NCBI GenBank assembly: GCA_052168315.1
Contig: JBQLZO010000050.1
Coordinates: 124,001-188,000, forward strand
DNA length: 64,000 nucleotides
Direction of reading: 5' to 3'
Source of the DNA: JBQLZO01 sp052168315
GTDB taxonomy: Bacteria; Planctomycetota; Phycisphaerae; Phycisphaerales; UBA1924
Of the stretch, positions 30,061 through 39,695 are shown in pieces; position 1 is the first letter of the stretch; each line of letters opens with the position of its first letter. Position numbers and translations under genes: made by a program. The notes below the pieces were generated by a model. That model did not search any database. It had not been told where the DNA came from and saw only the letters and a program-made list of their open reading frames with translations.

Positions 30061-31887
30061 ATGTGTGGAATCGTCGCGTACATCGGAGCCAAGCAGGCCA
30101 AACCGCTCCTGCTCGAAGGCCTCAAGCGGCTCGAGTACCGCGGCTATGACTCCGCAGGCATCGCCCTCGTCCACAACGGGATCACCACCGTCAAGGCCGT
30201 CGGACGCGTCAGCGTCCTCGAAGACCGCGTCGCCAGCACCCCCGGGCTCGAAGGCACCATCGGCATCGCCCACACCCGCTGGGCCACCCACGGCGGCGTC
30301 ACCGAGGTCAACGCCCACCCCCATACCGACGACCAGCGGCGCATCGTCCTCGTTCACAACGGCATCATCGAGAACTACGCCGCCCTCCGCCAGGTCCTCC
30401 TCGAACGCGGCAGGACCTTCAGCACAGAGACCGACACCGAAGTGCTCGCCATGCTCATCGCCGAGCTCTACGAGGGCGACCTCGAGAAGGCCGTCCAGGC
30501 CGCCCTCCGCGAGGTCACCGGCGCCTACGCCATCGTCGCCGCATGCGAATCCGAGCCCGATGTGCTCGTCGCCGCGCGCAAGGGCTCGCCCCTCATGGTC
30601 GGCATCGGCAACGGCGAGTTTGTCGTCGCCTCCGACCCCTCGGCCATCGTCGCCCACACCACCCAGGCCTTCGCCCTCGAAGATTACAATGTCGTCCGCC
30701 TCACCCGCGAGAGCTTCCACACCTCCACCATCGACAACAAGGTCGTCTCGCCCAAGGTCATGCAGCTCGAGATGGACCTCCAGCAGGTCGAACTGGGCAG
30801 CTACCAGCACTACATGCTCAAGGAGATCTTCGAGCAGCCCGAATCCCTCCGCACCACCCTCAGGGGACGCATCGACGACAAGGATGGCAAGATCGTCCTC
30901 GGCGGGCTCACCCACTTCGCCAAGGAACTCGTCAAGAGCCGCAGGTTCATCCTCACCGCGCAGGGAACCGCGCTCCACGCCGCCATGATCGGCGAGTACC
31001 TGCTCGAAGACCTGGCCAAGGTCCCCGCCGAGACCGAGTACGCCAGCGAGTTCCGGTACCGCAACCCCATCATCGAGGACCGCACCGTCGTCGTCGCCGT
31101 CTCCCAGTCCGGAGAGACCGCCGACACCCTCTCGGCCCTCAGGGAAGCCAAGGACCGCGGCGCGCTCGCACTCGGCGTCGTCAATGTCGTCGGATCATCC
31201 ATCGCACGCGAGACCGACGCCGGCGTCTACCTCCGCGTCGGACCCGAGATCGGCGTCGCCTCCACCAAGGCGTTCACCGGGCAGGTCTGCGTCCTCACCA
31301 TGATCGCCCTGTTCATGGCCCGGCGGAAGTTCATGTCGCCCCACGAGTGCGCCGCCATGCTCGAGCACCTCGAGCGCGTCCCCGACCTCATCGAATCCGC
31401 CCTCGGCAACGCCGACGAGGTCAAGCGGATCACCGAGAAGCATGTCCACCAGGAGAACTGGCTCTTCCTCGGGCGCGGGTACAACTACCCCACCGCCCTC
31501 GAGGGCGCGCTCAAGCTCAAGGAAATCTCCTACATCCACGCCGAGGGCATGCCCGCGGCCGAGATGAAGCACGGCCCCATCGCCCTCATCAACGAGGGCA
31601 TGCCCGTCGTCTTCATCGCCAACCGCGGACGCCAGTACGACAAGGTCATGAACAACATCGCCGAGGTCCGCTCCCGCGGCGGCCATGTCATCGCCGTCGC
31701 CACCGAGGGCGACAAGGACATCCACCGCGTCGCCCAGGATGTCATCTCGATCCCCGACATCCCCGAGCCCCTCAGCCCCATGCTCGCGGTCATCCCCCTC
31801 CAGCTCATGGCCTACTACGCCGCCGTCGCCCGCGGGCACGATGTCGACAAGCCGAGGAACCTCGCCAAGAGCGTCACCGTCGAGTAA
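30061..31887 (+). CDS. glmS: Glutamine-fructose-6-phosphate aminotransferase (isomerising)
   Basis: 608 aa, the normal GlmS length. It makes glucosamine 6-phosphate from fructose 6-phosphate and glutamine, the first step of UDP-GlcNAc synthesis. The mature N-terminus MCGIVAYIG supplies the Cys nucleophile of the glutaminase domain (HTRWATHGGVTEVNAHPH, VHNGIIENY). Two SIS domains follow (VAVSQSGETADTLSALREAK, EIGVASTKAFTGQV, LGRGYNYPTALEGALKLKEI, YIHAEGMPAAEMKHGPIALI). The C-terminus ends with the active-site loop DKPRNLAKSVTVE. Earlier in-frame starts are ignored because Cys2 must be N-terminal. Confidence 0.98.
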   Translation: MCGIVAYIGAKQAKPLLLEGLKRLEYRGYDSAGIALVHNGITTVKAVGRVSVLEDRVASTPGLEGTIGIAHTRWATHGGVTEVNAHPHTDDQRRIVLVHNGIIENYAALRQVLLERGRTFSTETDTEVLAMLIAELYEGDLEKAVQAALREVTGAYAIVAACESEPDVLVAARKGSPLMVGIGNGEFVVASDPSAIVAHTTQAFALEDYNVVRLTRESFHTSTIDNKVVSPKVMQLEMDLQQVELGSYQHYMLKEIFEQPESLRTTLRGRIDDKDGKIVLGGLTHFAKELVKSRRFILTAQGTALHAAMIGEYLLEDLAKVPAETEYASEFRYRNPIIEDRTVVVAVSQSGETADTLSALREAKDRGALALGVVNVVGSSIARETDAGVYLRVGPEIGVASTKAFTGQVCVLTMIALFMARRKFMSPHECAAMLEHLERVPDLIESALGNADEVKRITEKHVHQENWLFLGRGYNYPTALEGALKLKEISYIHAEGMPAAEMKHGPIALINEGMPVVFIANRGRQYDKVMNNIAEVRSRGGHVIAVATEGDKDIHRVAQDVISIPDIPEPLSPMLAVIPLQLMAYYAAVARGHDVDKPRNLAKSVTVE

Positions 31888-32030
31888 GCACGCCCGCTCC
31901 AACCCTGCCGCCAGCCGCGCCGCCATAACCACGCCCCAACCCGCACCTTGCGCCGCCCGGCGCTCCGAGCGCCCCGCGCGCACACCCCGCGCCGCACGCG
32001 CAGACCCATCCTCCGGTATCGTCATCCCCC

Positions 32031-32396
32031 ATGTGGCAAAACAACGGCGACCTGACCAACGCCTCGCCCACCGCCGCCATCCGGAACGCGGTCGCGAGGT
32101 TCATGAACGAAACCGGCCCCCGCAACGAGGATGACCGCGTCAACAGCGATGAATACTGGCAGCTCGCCGCCATGGCGTTCTTCGCCGCACGACTCACCAG
32201 AACCGCCCGACAGCCGAACGGACAGCCGCGAGACGCCATCCCCGCCAATGTCGAGCGATTCCTCAGGGACTTCCTCGGCAACCATGGCCTCGACCGCATC
32301 AAGGGCGGAACCCGGGTCAACGACGGCTGGGATGACACACCGCCCGATATCATGCAATGGGTCGATCGCTCGGTCAGAAGTTCCACAACCAACTGA
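32031..32396 (+). CDS. Small unknown protein, paralogue A of a pair
   Basis: 121 aa, no signal peptide, family not recognised. Three segments match the next gene in the same order: DEYWQLAAMAFFAARL, VERFLRDFLGNHGLDRIK and GWDDTPPDIMQWVDR. The last contains DDTPPDI, shared exactly with the neighbour. It starts 143 bp after glmS on the same strand, and paralogue B starts 117 bp after its stop. Confidence 0.65.
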   Translation: MWQNNGDLTNASPTAAIRNAVARFMNETGPRNEDDRVNSDEYWQLAAMAFFAARLTRTARQPNGQPRDAIPANVERFLRDFLGNHGLDRIKGGTRVNDGWDDTPPDIMQWVDRSVRSSTTN

Positions 32397-32513
32397 AGAC
32401 CACACCCCCCGATCGCCCCCGACACCCGGCCACGGCCCGCCGGGGCTCGCACCAAGCCGCAGCGCAACCGTCCGCGCCTCCGGCACACGCACGCCCCACA
32501 CGGAGCACCGCCC

Positions 32514-33218
32514 ATGTCAGCCAAGCGAACCGACCCCAAGAACAAGAAGCCCGCCAGCGCCATCGACGCCAAGGCCGCCAAGCCCGCCCCGTCCGCCAAG
32601 CAGGCCACCCCATCCAAGAACCAGCGCCAAGCCGCGCAGCCCCGCCCCGCATCCACCACGCCCATCCCCTACGACACCCTCACGCACCGCGTCACCTCGC
32701 GCATGACCAAGTTCCGCGGCACCGGTTCAGCCCCCAAGGATGGCACGGATGCGTACGCAGGCGCCGCCATGGCCGTGTACCTCCTCGATCGCATCAACCT
32801 CCTCCTTGAGACCAAGGGCCCGATGCAGCGCGAGGTCATCCCCGAGTACGTCAAGAATTTCGGATCAAGATATGTCAAGGAGATGAAGGCCCTCGAGCCA
32901 GTCGGCGATCTCTCGTTCGATTCCCCGCCGCCGATCCCGGGCAACTTCACCCCTCCGGAACTCGGAGTCAAGGAATCCGGCGATGACACGCCGCCTGACA
33001 TCCTCGGCTGGCTCCTGCTCGCCATCGCCCGCCCAAAGATCGACATCGTCACCGCACCGTCCGGCACCGGCAACGAAGACGATGATGACGATGACGACGA
33101 CTCCGGCAGCGGACGCAGCGGCTCCGGCTCGGGCGGCACCGGCTCTAGCTCGGGCTCCGGCTCCGGCTCCAGTTCCGGCTCCGGTTCCGGAAGCTCCAGT
33201 GGTCGCACCGACCGCTGA
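32514..33218 (+). CDS. Unknown protein, paralogue B, with acidic and Ser/Gly tail
   Basis: 234 aa, with a GGAG motif before the ATG. A Lys/Ala/Pro-rich N-terminal tail (about 50 aa) precedes a core related to the upstream gene: DAYAGAAMAVYLLDRINL, VIPEYVKNFGSRYVKEMK and GDDTPPDILGWLLLAI. The C-terminus is an Asp run (eight Asp in succession) followed by about 40 residues of Ser/Gly repeats. Tails of this kind are disordered and often mediate binding. No function assigned. Confidence 0.65.
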   Translation: MSAKRTDPKNKKPASAIDAKAAKPAPSAKQATPSKNQRQAAQPRPASTTPIPYDTLTHRVTSRMTKFRGTGSAPKDGTDAYAGAAMAVYLLDRINLLLETKGPMQREVIPEYVKNFGSRYVKEMKALEPVGDLSFDSPPPIPGNFTPPELGVKESGDDTPPDILGWLLLAIARPKIDIVTAPSGTGNEDDDDDDDDSGSGRSGSGSGGTGSSSGSGSGSSSGSGSGSSSGRTDR

Positions 33219-33233
33219 GCCGCGCCCGGACAC

Positions 33234-35663
33234 TCACTCCCCCGGCGTGCGCTCCCGCTGCCGCTGATCCAGACGCTCAAGCTCAAGCCGCAGCGAGTGA
33301 CCGGGAGGCAACTCACCGAGTTCCAGCCGCTCGCGCTCCACCAGCGCCTCATCCCAGCGCCCGAGTTCCATCAGCGCTTCCAGCCGCACGATCGCCGCGT
33401 TCAGCCACGGCACGCCTGTCTTCGGATCGCCCCGCCGGCCCATCACATCCAGCACAAGGTCCAGCTCCCGCAGCGCCTCGTCCGGGGTGCCGCTCCGCGC
33501 GTGCGCGCGGGCCAGGTGCACCCGCGTCGTCAGCTCGTTCCGATGCGGCAGCCCATCGCCCGCGGGGATCTGCTGGTACCCCTTCACCGCCTGCCGAAGC
33601 TCATCGATGGCCAGCAGTGGCTTGCCCGACACCGTGAGCACCTTCGCCAGGTACACCCGCGAAGCGCACAGGATCGAGTGGTCCGGCGGGAACACCTGCT
33701 CGCGCAGCACCAGCGCCTTCCGGGCCGCATCCTCGGCCTCCGCCAGCCGCCCCAGCGTCGTCAGCGCGTCGGCCCGGTAGGTGTGGATCCGCGCGATGTC
33801 CGTCTGCCGCGCGTTCGGCGCCGTCGCGACCCGCGACAGGCACTCATCCAGCACGCCCAGCGCACGCTCGTACTCCGCACGCTTGATCATCGCATCCGCC
33901 ATCCGGCTCTGCGTCAGGATCAACTCCTCCGGACGCGTGTCCGCCACCCGCTTCGAGATGACCTCCGCCGGACGCAGCGATGCGATCGCCTCCGGATAGT
34001 TCCGCTCCATCATGTGCGTCCACGAGATGTCGCGGAGCGCCTCCAGCAGCTCCGGGCTGTCCGCCGGGAACACACGCTCGTACTCATCCACCAGCCGCGC
34101 GAACTCCTCCCGCGCCGAGCCATACTCCTGCCGCTCGGCCTCCAGCTTCGCCAGCAGGTGCCGCCCGCGCAGGATCAGCCGCTCATCCCCATCCCCCTCA
34201 CCGAGCAGACGCACCGCCAGCAGCCCATCACGCTCGGCCGCATCCAGCTCACGCAGCCGGTACCACGCCCACCCGAACTCCAGCCGGATCCGTCCCACCA
34301 GCGCCGGCTCATCACGGAACCGCTCTCCCGCCAGCCCCGACGCCCGCGCCAGCATCTCCTCGATCGTCAGCGCTGCGCCGCCCTGCGAATCAGGATCCAG
34401 CGACCCCAGCAGATCCTCCAGCAGGAACGCCACCAGCAGCTCCGACTGCGCGCTCGAACGCTCGGCCCGCAGCCCGCTCACCAGCACCATCCCGACCAGC
34501 ATCAGCACGATCGCCGCCATCCCCGCCCCCACCGCCGACGCGAACCGGTGCCGCCCCACGAACTTCCGCACCCGCTTCCATCCCGACACCGCGCCGATCG
34601 TCAGCGCCCGCCCCTCGTGCCACCGCTGCAGCTGCTCGCCGAACTGCGCCGCCGTCTGGAACCGCGCCTCCGGGTCCGGCTCGATCGCCTTCGACACGAT
34701 CAGCGCCAGATCCGCATCGACCCGCGGGTTGTGATGGCTCACCGGCACGAACGCCCCGCTCGCCTGCCCGCGCAGCCGCGTCCGCGGCGCCGGGCGATCG
34801 CTCGGCATCGGACGCATCCCCGTCAGCAGCTCATGCAACACCACGCCCAGCGCGAACACATCGCACCGCACATCCACATCCGCCGGATCGCCCGAACGCT
34901 GCTCCGGCGGCATGTACGAGAAAGTCCCCATCACCTGGCCGAACTGCGTCTGCGGCTGCCCCGGCTCGTCCAGCCGGCACACACCGAAGTCGATCACCTT
35001 CGGGTTCCCATCCTCATCCACCAGGATGTTCGATGGCTTCAGATCGCGATGGATCACCGGCTTCGCGTGCGCGTGCTGCAACGCCCGGATCACCGGCAGC
35101 ATCAGCCCCACACGCTCATGGATGCTCAGGTTCCGTGACCGGGCATAGCTCGTGATCGCCTGCCCGCCGCGGATCAGCTCCATCGCGATGAACGCGATCT
35201 CCCGCCCGCTCAGCTCGCAGATCCCCGCCTCGTGGATCCGGGCGATGTTCGGATGACGCAGCCGCGCCAGCGTCCGCGCCTCGGCGTCGAACCGCTCGCG
35301 CGCCTCGCCCGAATCCTCCAGCCCATCGCCCATCACCTTCAGCGCGACCCGCAGCCCTGTCCCATCCTGCACCGCGTCGTACACCTGCCCCATCCCGCCG
35401 CGACCGATCGCCGAGTTGATCCGGTACCGACCGATCCGCCCCGGCATCGTGAACGACCCGCTCCCCCCCCGCGGCGCAGAGAACGCCGCCCCCCGCTCAC
35501 CCCCGCCAGACCCGCTCCAGTTCCGATCCGTCGCCTCCGCCCCATCACCGTCCGCACCACGCCCGCCGCCATCCCCGGATCGGCGCGCTCCATCCCCGGC
35601 CCCACGAGGCGGGGGCGATTCCTCAGGCCACTCCGGGATCCCGCCCCGATCATCCATGCCCAT
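33234..35663 (-). CDS. Hanks-type serine/threonine protein kinase with TPR domain
   Basis: 809 aa, ATG at 35663 with GAGGAG upstream. A disordered N-terminus (about 85 aa) precedes the kinase domain: IGRGGMGQVYDA (Gly loop), VALKVMG (Lys), VIHRDLKPSNILV (catalytic loop, near residue 204), KVIDFGVCRL (DFG) and GTFSYMPPEQ. One membrane helix (GAGMAAIVLMLVGMVLVSGL) near residue 380 separates it from an extracytoplasmic region with TPR-like repeats (YERALGVLDECLSR, LGRLAEAEDAARKALVLREQ). Such kinases are numerous in planctomycetes. Substrates are unknown. The 3' end converges on the preceding plus-strand gene with 15 bp between them. Confidence 0.93.
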   Translation of the reverse strand: MGMDDRGGIPEWPEESPPPRGAGDGARRSGDGGGRGADGDGAEATDRNWSGSGGGERGAAFSAPRGGSGSFTMPGRIGRYRINSAIGRGGMGQVYDAVQDGTGLRVALKVMGDGLEDSGEARERFDAEARTLARLRHPNIARIHEAGICELSGREIAFIAMELIRGGQAITSYARSRNLSIHERVGLMLPVIRALQHAHAKPVIHRDLKPSNILVDEDGNPKVIDFGVCRLDEPGQPQTQFGQVMGTFSYMPPEQRSGDPADVDVRCDVFALGVVLHELLTGMRPMPSDRPAPRTRLRGQASGAFVPVSHHNPRVDADLALIVSKAIEPDPEARFQTAAQFGEQLQRWHEGRALTIGAVSGWKRVRKFVGRHRFASAVGAGMAAIVLMLVGMVLVSGLRAERSSAQSELLVAFLLEDLLGSLDPDSQGGAALTIEEMLARASGLAGERFRDEPALVGRIRLEFGWAWYRLRELDAAERDGLLAVRLLGEGDGDERLILRGRHLLAKLEAERQEYGSAREEFARLVDEYERVFPADSPELLEALRDISWTHMMERNYPEAIASLRPAEVISKRVADTRPEELILTQSRMADAMIKRAEYERALGVLDECLSRVATAPNARQTDIARIHTYRADALTTLGRLAEAEDAARKALVLREQVFPPDHSILCASRVYLAKVLTVSGKPLLAIDELRQAVKGYQQIPAGDGLPHRNELTTRVHLARAHARSGTPDEALRELDLVLDVMGRRGDPKTGVPWLNAAIVRLEALMELGRWDEALVERERLELGELPPGHSLRLELERLDQRQRERTPGE

Positions 35664-36148
35664 GCAGGCTCCTCAATGCACCCGCCACCCCATCCATCCG
35701 CACATCGGTGCCCCCCGTCTCCCGCCCCGGCTCTCCCCACGCACCCCGCCCCGCCGCACAAACCGCAAACACCGCCCCGCCCGGCACATCCCCCACACCA
35801 CCACCGCCAGAATCTACCACACCCCGGACACGCCCGGAGCCCGCATCCCCCACGCCGCACATGGGAACCCGCCCCCGCCCCGCCCACAACTCCCTCGCGC
35901 CAACCCCCGGCGCGCGCTTCCCGCCCCCCAACGCTTGGCAAACGCGATCCACAGTGCTACGCTCCCCGACTCACCACGCCGAGCCCCTCAAGGCCCGACT
36001 GGAGACGCCGCGCACCCTCACCCGGTGTCACGGCCACAACAATCATTCACCCCCGTCAGTCCCCCCCACTGCCAACACGCAGCCCGGGCGCCGCGTCGGA
36101 CACCCGTTCCAACGCTCGCCTCGCTTTCGTCACCACGCCGAGGTCAAG
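35664..36148. other. Divergent intergenic region and rpsL leader
   Basis: 485 bases without a supported gene, between the kinase gene and rpsL. It contains a good sigma-70-type promoter at 35935-35963 and a leader of about 180 nt before rpsL, which could carry ribosomal-protein autoregulation. I could not define a specific structure. Confidence 0.5.
35935..35963 (+). promoter_or_regulatory. Sigma-70-type promoter of rpsL-rpsG
   Basis: TTGGCA at 35935-35940 and TACGCT at 35958-35963, with exactly 17 bases between them, directed toward rpsL. This is the closest match to consensus that I found in this GC-rich window. Confidence 0.6.
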
Positions 36149-36538
36149 ATGCCGACGATCAACCAACTGGTCCGCAAGGGACGCACCCAGCAGGCTCGCA
36201 AGTCAAAGGTCAAGGACCTCGACGAATGCCCGCAGCGCCGCGGCGTCTGCCTGCAGGTCAAGACCGTGACCCCCAAGAAGCCCAACTCCGCGCTCCGCAA
36301 GGTCGCCCGCGTCCGCCTCTCCAACGGCAACGAAGTCACCGCCTACATCGGCGGCGAGGGGCACAACCTTCAGGAACACTCCATCGTCCTCGTCCGCGGC
36401 GGGCGAGTCCGCGACCTCCCAGGCGTCCGCTACCACATCGTCCGCGGCGCCCTCGACACCCTCGGCGTCGATGGCCGCAAGCAGGGCCGCTCCAAGTACG
36501 GCGCCAAGCGCGGCAAGGGCGGCGCCAAGAAGAAGTAA
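36149..36538 (+). CDS. rpsL: 30S ribosomal protein S12
   Basis: 129 aa. The family core is intact: MPTINQLVRKGR, CPQRRGVCLQVKTVTPKKPN, SALRKVARVRLSNG, GEGHNLQEHSIVLVRGGRV, DLPGVRYHIVRGALD and the basic RSKYGAKRGKGGAKKK tail. S12 sits at the decoding centre of the small subunit. The KTVTPKKPNSA loop contains the Lys at the position altered in streptomycin-resistant mutants; here it is the sensitive-type Lys. The start follows family convention, MPTINQL. Confidence 0.98.
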   Translation: MPTINQLVRKGRTQQARKSKVKDLDECPQRRGVCLQVKTVTPKKPNSALRKVARVRLSNGNEVTAYIGGEGHNLQEHSIVLVRGGRVRDLPGVRYHIVRGALDTLGVDGRKQGRSKYGAKRGKGGAKKK

Positions 36539-36741
36539 GCCGCCCCCCCCAACCCCGCCCAACCCAACAGTCCAACGCCGGGGCCGCGGGCCCCGGATCG
36601 AACAGCAAGACCGTCACCACAAGTCATCGGCAAGTAATCGCGGGCAGTGCACCTCTCCCTTCGCAGCCCCGCGGTGAACACAAGGCCGGCACGGACAACA
36701 CCGTCCACGCCGGCGGATGAGCCACCCAGGAGAAACCACGA

Positions 36742-37233
36742 ATGTCAGGCCGCATCACCGCCGCGGAGTCGCAGCTCCGCCCCGACCCCCGCTTCCGCTC
36801 CCTCGTCCTCGCCCGCTTCATCAACTGCGTCATGCTCGACGGCAAGAAGTCCGTCGCCCTCCGCGTCGTCTACGACGCCATGGACCTCATCGAAGAGAAG
36901 ATCAAGCAGCGCGAGCACCCCGATGGCCTCAAGTCGCCCATCGAGGTCTTCGATCGCGCCATCGAGAATGTCAAGCCGCATGTCGAAGTCCGCTCGAAGC
37001 GCATCGGCGGCGCCAACTACCAGGTCCCCCAGTCCGTCGGCCCCCGCCGCAAGCAGTCGCTGGCCTTCCGCTGGATCCTCAACGCCGTCCGCAGCGAACG
37101 CGGCCGCCCCATGCACGAGCGCCTCGCCGATGAGCTCCTCGCCGCCTCCCTCCGCGAAGGCAAGGCGATGAACACCCGCGAGCAGACCCACCGCATGGCC
37201 GACGCGAACAAGGCCTTCGCCCACTTCGCGTAA
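36742..37233 (+). CDS. rpsG: 30S ribosomal protein S7
   Basis: 163 aa, with AGGAGAAA before the ATG. Signatures are VARFINCVMLDGKKS-like (LARFINCVMLDGKK), RIGGANYQVPQSVGPRRKQSL and AFRWILNAVRSERG. S7 binds the 3' domain of 16S rRNA and nucleates small-subunit head assembly. It lies 203 bp after rpsL, a longer gap than usual. It is followed by a terminator rather than fusA or tuf. Confidence 0.98.
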   Translation: MSGRITAAESQLRPDPRFRSLVLARFINCVMLDGKKSVALRVVYDAMDLIEEKIKQREHPDGLKSPIEVFDRAIENVKPHVEVRSKRIGGANYQVPQSVGPRRKQSLAFRWILNAVRSERGRPMHERLADELLAASLREGKAMNTREQTHRMADANKAFAHFA

Positions 37234-37265
37234 GCCCACCCGGCCAATCGAATCGCGCACGACAA

Positions 37266-37314
37266 AGCGGGAAGCCCCGACCGATCATCGGCCAGGGCCT
37301 CCCGCTCTTCGTTT
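37266..37314 (+). terminator. Rho-independent-type terminator after rpsG
   Basis: A GC stem (GCGGGA at 37267-37272 pairs with TCCCGC at 37300-37305; AGCCC/GGGCC extends it with one mismatch) encloses a second small dyad (CCGAT/ATCGG). It is followed by TCTTCGTTT. The position 33 bp after the rpsG stop fits the end of the operon. Confidence 0.6.
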
Positions 37315-37385
37315 CGCTCCATCCCAATCGGCACCCGCCGCAGCACGCGATCCCGGGCTCGATCGATCGCAGCGCTCGCAATTCC

Positions 37386-39695
37386 TCACCCGCCGGTGCC
37401 GAACGCGCTCAGCAGGATCCCGAGATCCTCCGAGTCCGTCGCGCCATCGCCGTTCACATCACCGGCCCCGGTCGTCCCGAACGCGCCCAGCAGGATGCCC
37501 AGGTCGGTCGAATCGACCCACCCATCACCATTCAGGTCACCCGCCGGTCCGCCGACCTCGTCCGACACATCGAACGCGATCACGCGGTAGGTCGACACCG
37601 GCGTGATCGGCAACTCGAGCGCGATCACATACGCCGCCTGCCCATCGGTCGAGAACCGCGGCTTCGTGTAGATCGTCACCGGCGTCCCATCCTCATCCAT
37701 CACATCCTGCGTCCAGAACTGCTCGCCATCATCCGCCGCGCGAAGCTCGACGAACGATCCACTCCCCACCGGGTCCGTGTAATTCCCAAGAGCCAGCACC
37801 GCATCGCCCGATGGGCTCGGGATCGGCCCCTGGTACGACACCGAATCGCGCACAGTCCGCCAGCGTTCGCCCCCATCCGGGTTCACCGCCGAGAGCCGCA
37901 GCAGATCCCAGCCGAGGTAGATGCTCCCATCGGCGCCGATCGCCGGGCGCGTCGCGCCCGATGCGATCCCCGGATCGAATCGCCACGAGCGATCGCCCGA
38001 GGGTTCGAACGACTGCAGCCCCCACCCGACGCCGCCGATCCCGCCGAACTCCATCATGTAATGCGTCCCGGTCTCCGGGTCGCCCACGATCAGCGTCTGC
38101 CCGACATCGTTCCCGCCCGCGATCGGCGTTGCGAAATTCTGATCGCCGGATGCTAGGTCGAACCCCCAGTTCCGACCATCGCCGTTCCGATCCGCCGTGA
38201 ACACCAGCTGATCGATCGCCCCGCCCGGCGATGACGGGATGAACGCCATCTCGCTCCCCTTGGCCGCATCCTCGAACACGAAAGGATCCGCGGTCGTCGT
38301 CCACGCCGCCGAACCATCCGGATTCACAGCGAACACATCGAACGCGTTCCCCAGCAGCTCACCCGCGTTCATCGCGCCGTAGATCTTCCCATCCGGCCCG
38401 ATACTCGGCCCGGCCTGCCAGGTCAGCGCGTGGTCGATCGTGAAGGTCCACTTGTGCGTGCCATCCGGGTTGAACGCCTCCAGCCGCACGGTCTGCCCGA
38501 GCGGGTTCGTCCCCACATAGATCGTCCCGTCGCCACCCACAGCGATCGGGCCCTCATCGCCGCTGCCCTGGGCCCCGCGCAGCGCATCCACCGTCCACTT
38601 CAGCCCGCCATCCGGGTCCAGCGCGTACAGCCTCCCCCGCACATCATCCACATACACCGTGCCGTCGGGCCCCACGCTCGGGCGGAAGGTCGAGTACGGC
38701 CCATCGCCCTCGAAGTACCACAGCACGCGCCCATCGCCCTCCCGCTCCACCACCGTCACATCCATCGAGTCAGCGATCTCGCCGCCGATCTTCAGCGACA
38801 CCTCCGCGGGCCCGAATCCCACCGACTCCGGCACATACACCGTGATCGTCTGGTCGGTCCACGAAGTCACGATCCCCGGCTCCCCGCCGATCAGCACCTG
38901 GTTCGTTCCCACCCCGTTCCCGAACGCCACGCCGTGGATCAGCAGCCGATCGCTCGGGTTCACCACCCCATCGGCCGGATCCAGGAACAGGATGTTCGGC
39001 TCCGGCTGTCCGCCCACCGTCCCGCTGAGCTGGAACGACATGTCCACCGGAGGCCAGCCCTCCTGCGTGTGCAGCCGCGTCCACGCGCCATCACCGTTCA
39101 GATCCCGGTAATACGCCGGCCCACCCATCGTCTGATTCACATTCCGGCGATAGAAGTTCCACTGATCGTCCGAGTCCATCCCATCCAGCGCCACCTGCAC
39201 CGAGACATAGTGCAGCCCGCTGGAAACGAACGGCTCCGGCAGCGTGATGTCCAGCAGTTCCATGCAGCAAGACGGCGAATAGGTGAACCCGTCGTTCAGC
39301 GCCACGAACTGCTCGTCCAGCAGCCCGCCGGGCCCGGCCTCCGTCCACTCATAGAACCGCACGAACACACCCGTGACCCCGTCCGGCGTCCCGAAGCACC
39401 CGTTGATGCAGGTCTCACCATCGGCGAGGATGTGCTCGATCGTCCCGAACACATTGAAGTCATCGGCCACCTCGCCCTGCAGCACCGGGCTCGACACGCT
39501 CGGACCGAGCAGGTACGCCGAGTACACCGTGGGCATATCCGGGTTCGTCGTCCACAGGATCTCGCTCCCCAGCGCCGCCGACCCGCCAGACGCCAGAGCG
39601 CCGCCCAAACACGCCGCGACAACCCGCGCCCCCATATACCCAGACCCAACCCGCCCCGCCGATCCGTTCGTTCCACGCGTCATTCTGCTGCGCAT
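37386..39695 (-). CDS. Exported beta-propeller/IPT protein with C-terminal dockerin-like repeats
   Basis: 769 aa from an ATG at 39695 that has GAGGAA upstream; a TTG two codons earlier is in frame. A signal peptide (ARVVAACLGGALASGGSAALG) is followed by a jelly-roll-like N-domain and an IPT/TIG-type domain (NILFLDPADGVVNPSDRLLI, near 225-305). Propeller repeats typical of PQQ-like proteins come next (GPDGTVYVDDVRGRLYALDP, GGDGTIYVGTNPLG, GADGSIYLGWDLL). The C-terminus carries two Ca-binding dockerin-type segments, GDLNGDGWVDSTDLGILLG and GDVNGDGATDSEDLGILLS. Such tails are common in Phycisphaerae surface proteins; a role as a sorting or attachment tag is inferred. Confidence 0.85.
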   Translation of the reverse strand: MRSRMTRGTNGSAGRVGSGYMGARVVAACLGGALASGGSAALGSEILWTTNPDMPTVYSAYLLGPSVSSPVLQGEVADDFNVFGTIEHILADGETCINGCFGTPDGVTGVFVRFYEWTEAGPGGLLDEQFVALNDGFTYSPSCCMELLDITLPEPFVSSGLHYVSVQVALDGMDSDDQWNFYRRNVNQTMGGPAYYRDLNGDGAWTRLHTQEGWPPVDMSFQLSGTVGGQPEPNILFLDPADGVVNPSDRLLIHGVAFGNGVGTNQVLIGGEPGIVTSWTDQTITVYVPESVGFGPAEVSLKIGGEIADSMDVTVVEREGDGRVLWYFEGDGPYSTFRPSVGPDGTVYVDDVRGRLYALDPDGGLKWTVDALRGAQGSGDEGPIAVGGDGTIYVGTNPLGQTVRLEAFNPDGTHKWTFTIDHALTWQAGPSIGPDGKIYGAMNAGELLGNAFDVFAVNPDGSAAWTTTADPFVFEDAAKGSEMAFIPSSPGGAIDQLVFTADRNGDGRNWGFDLASGDQNFATPIAGGNDVGQTLIVGDPETGTHYMMEFGGIGGVGWGLQSFEPSGDRSWRFDPGIASGATRPAIGADGSIYLGWDLLRLSAVNPDGGERWRTVRDSVSYQGPIPSPSGDAVLALGNYTDPVGSGSFVELRAADDGEQFWTQDVMDEDGTPVTIYTKPRFSTDGQAAYVIALELPITPVSTYRVIAFDVSDEVGGPAGDLNGDGWVDSTDLGILLGAFGTTGAGDVNGDGATDSEDLGILLSAFGTGG

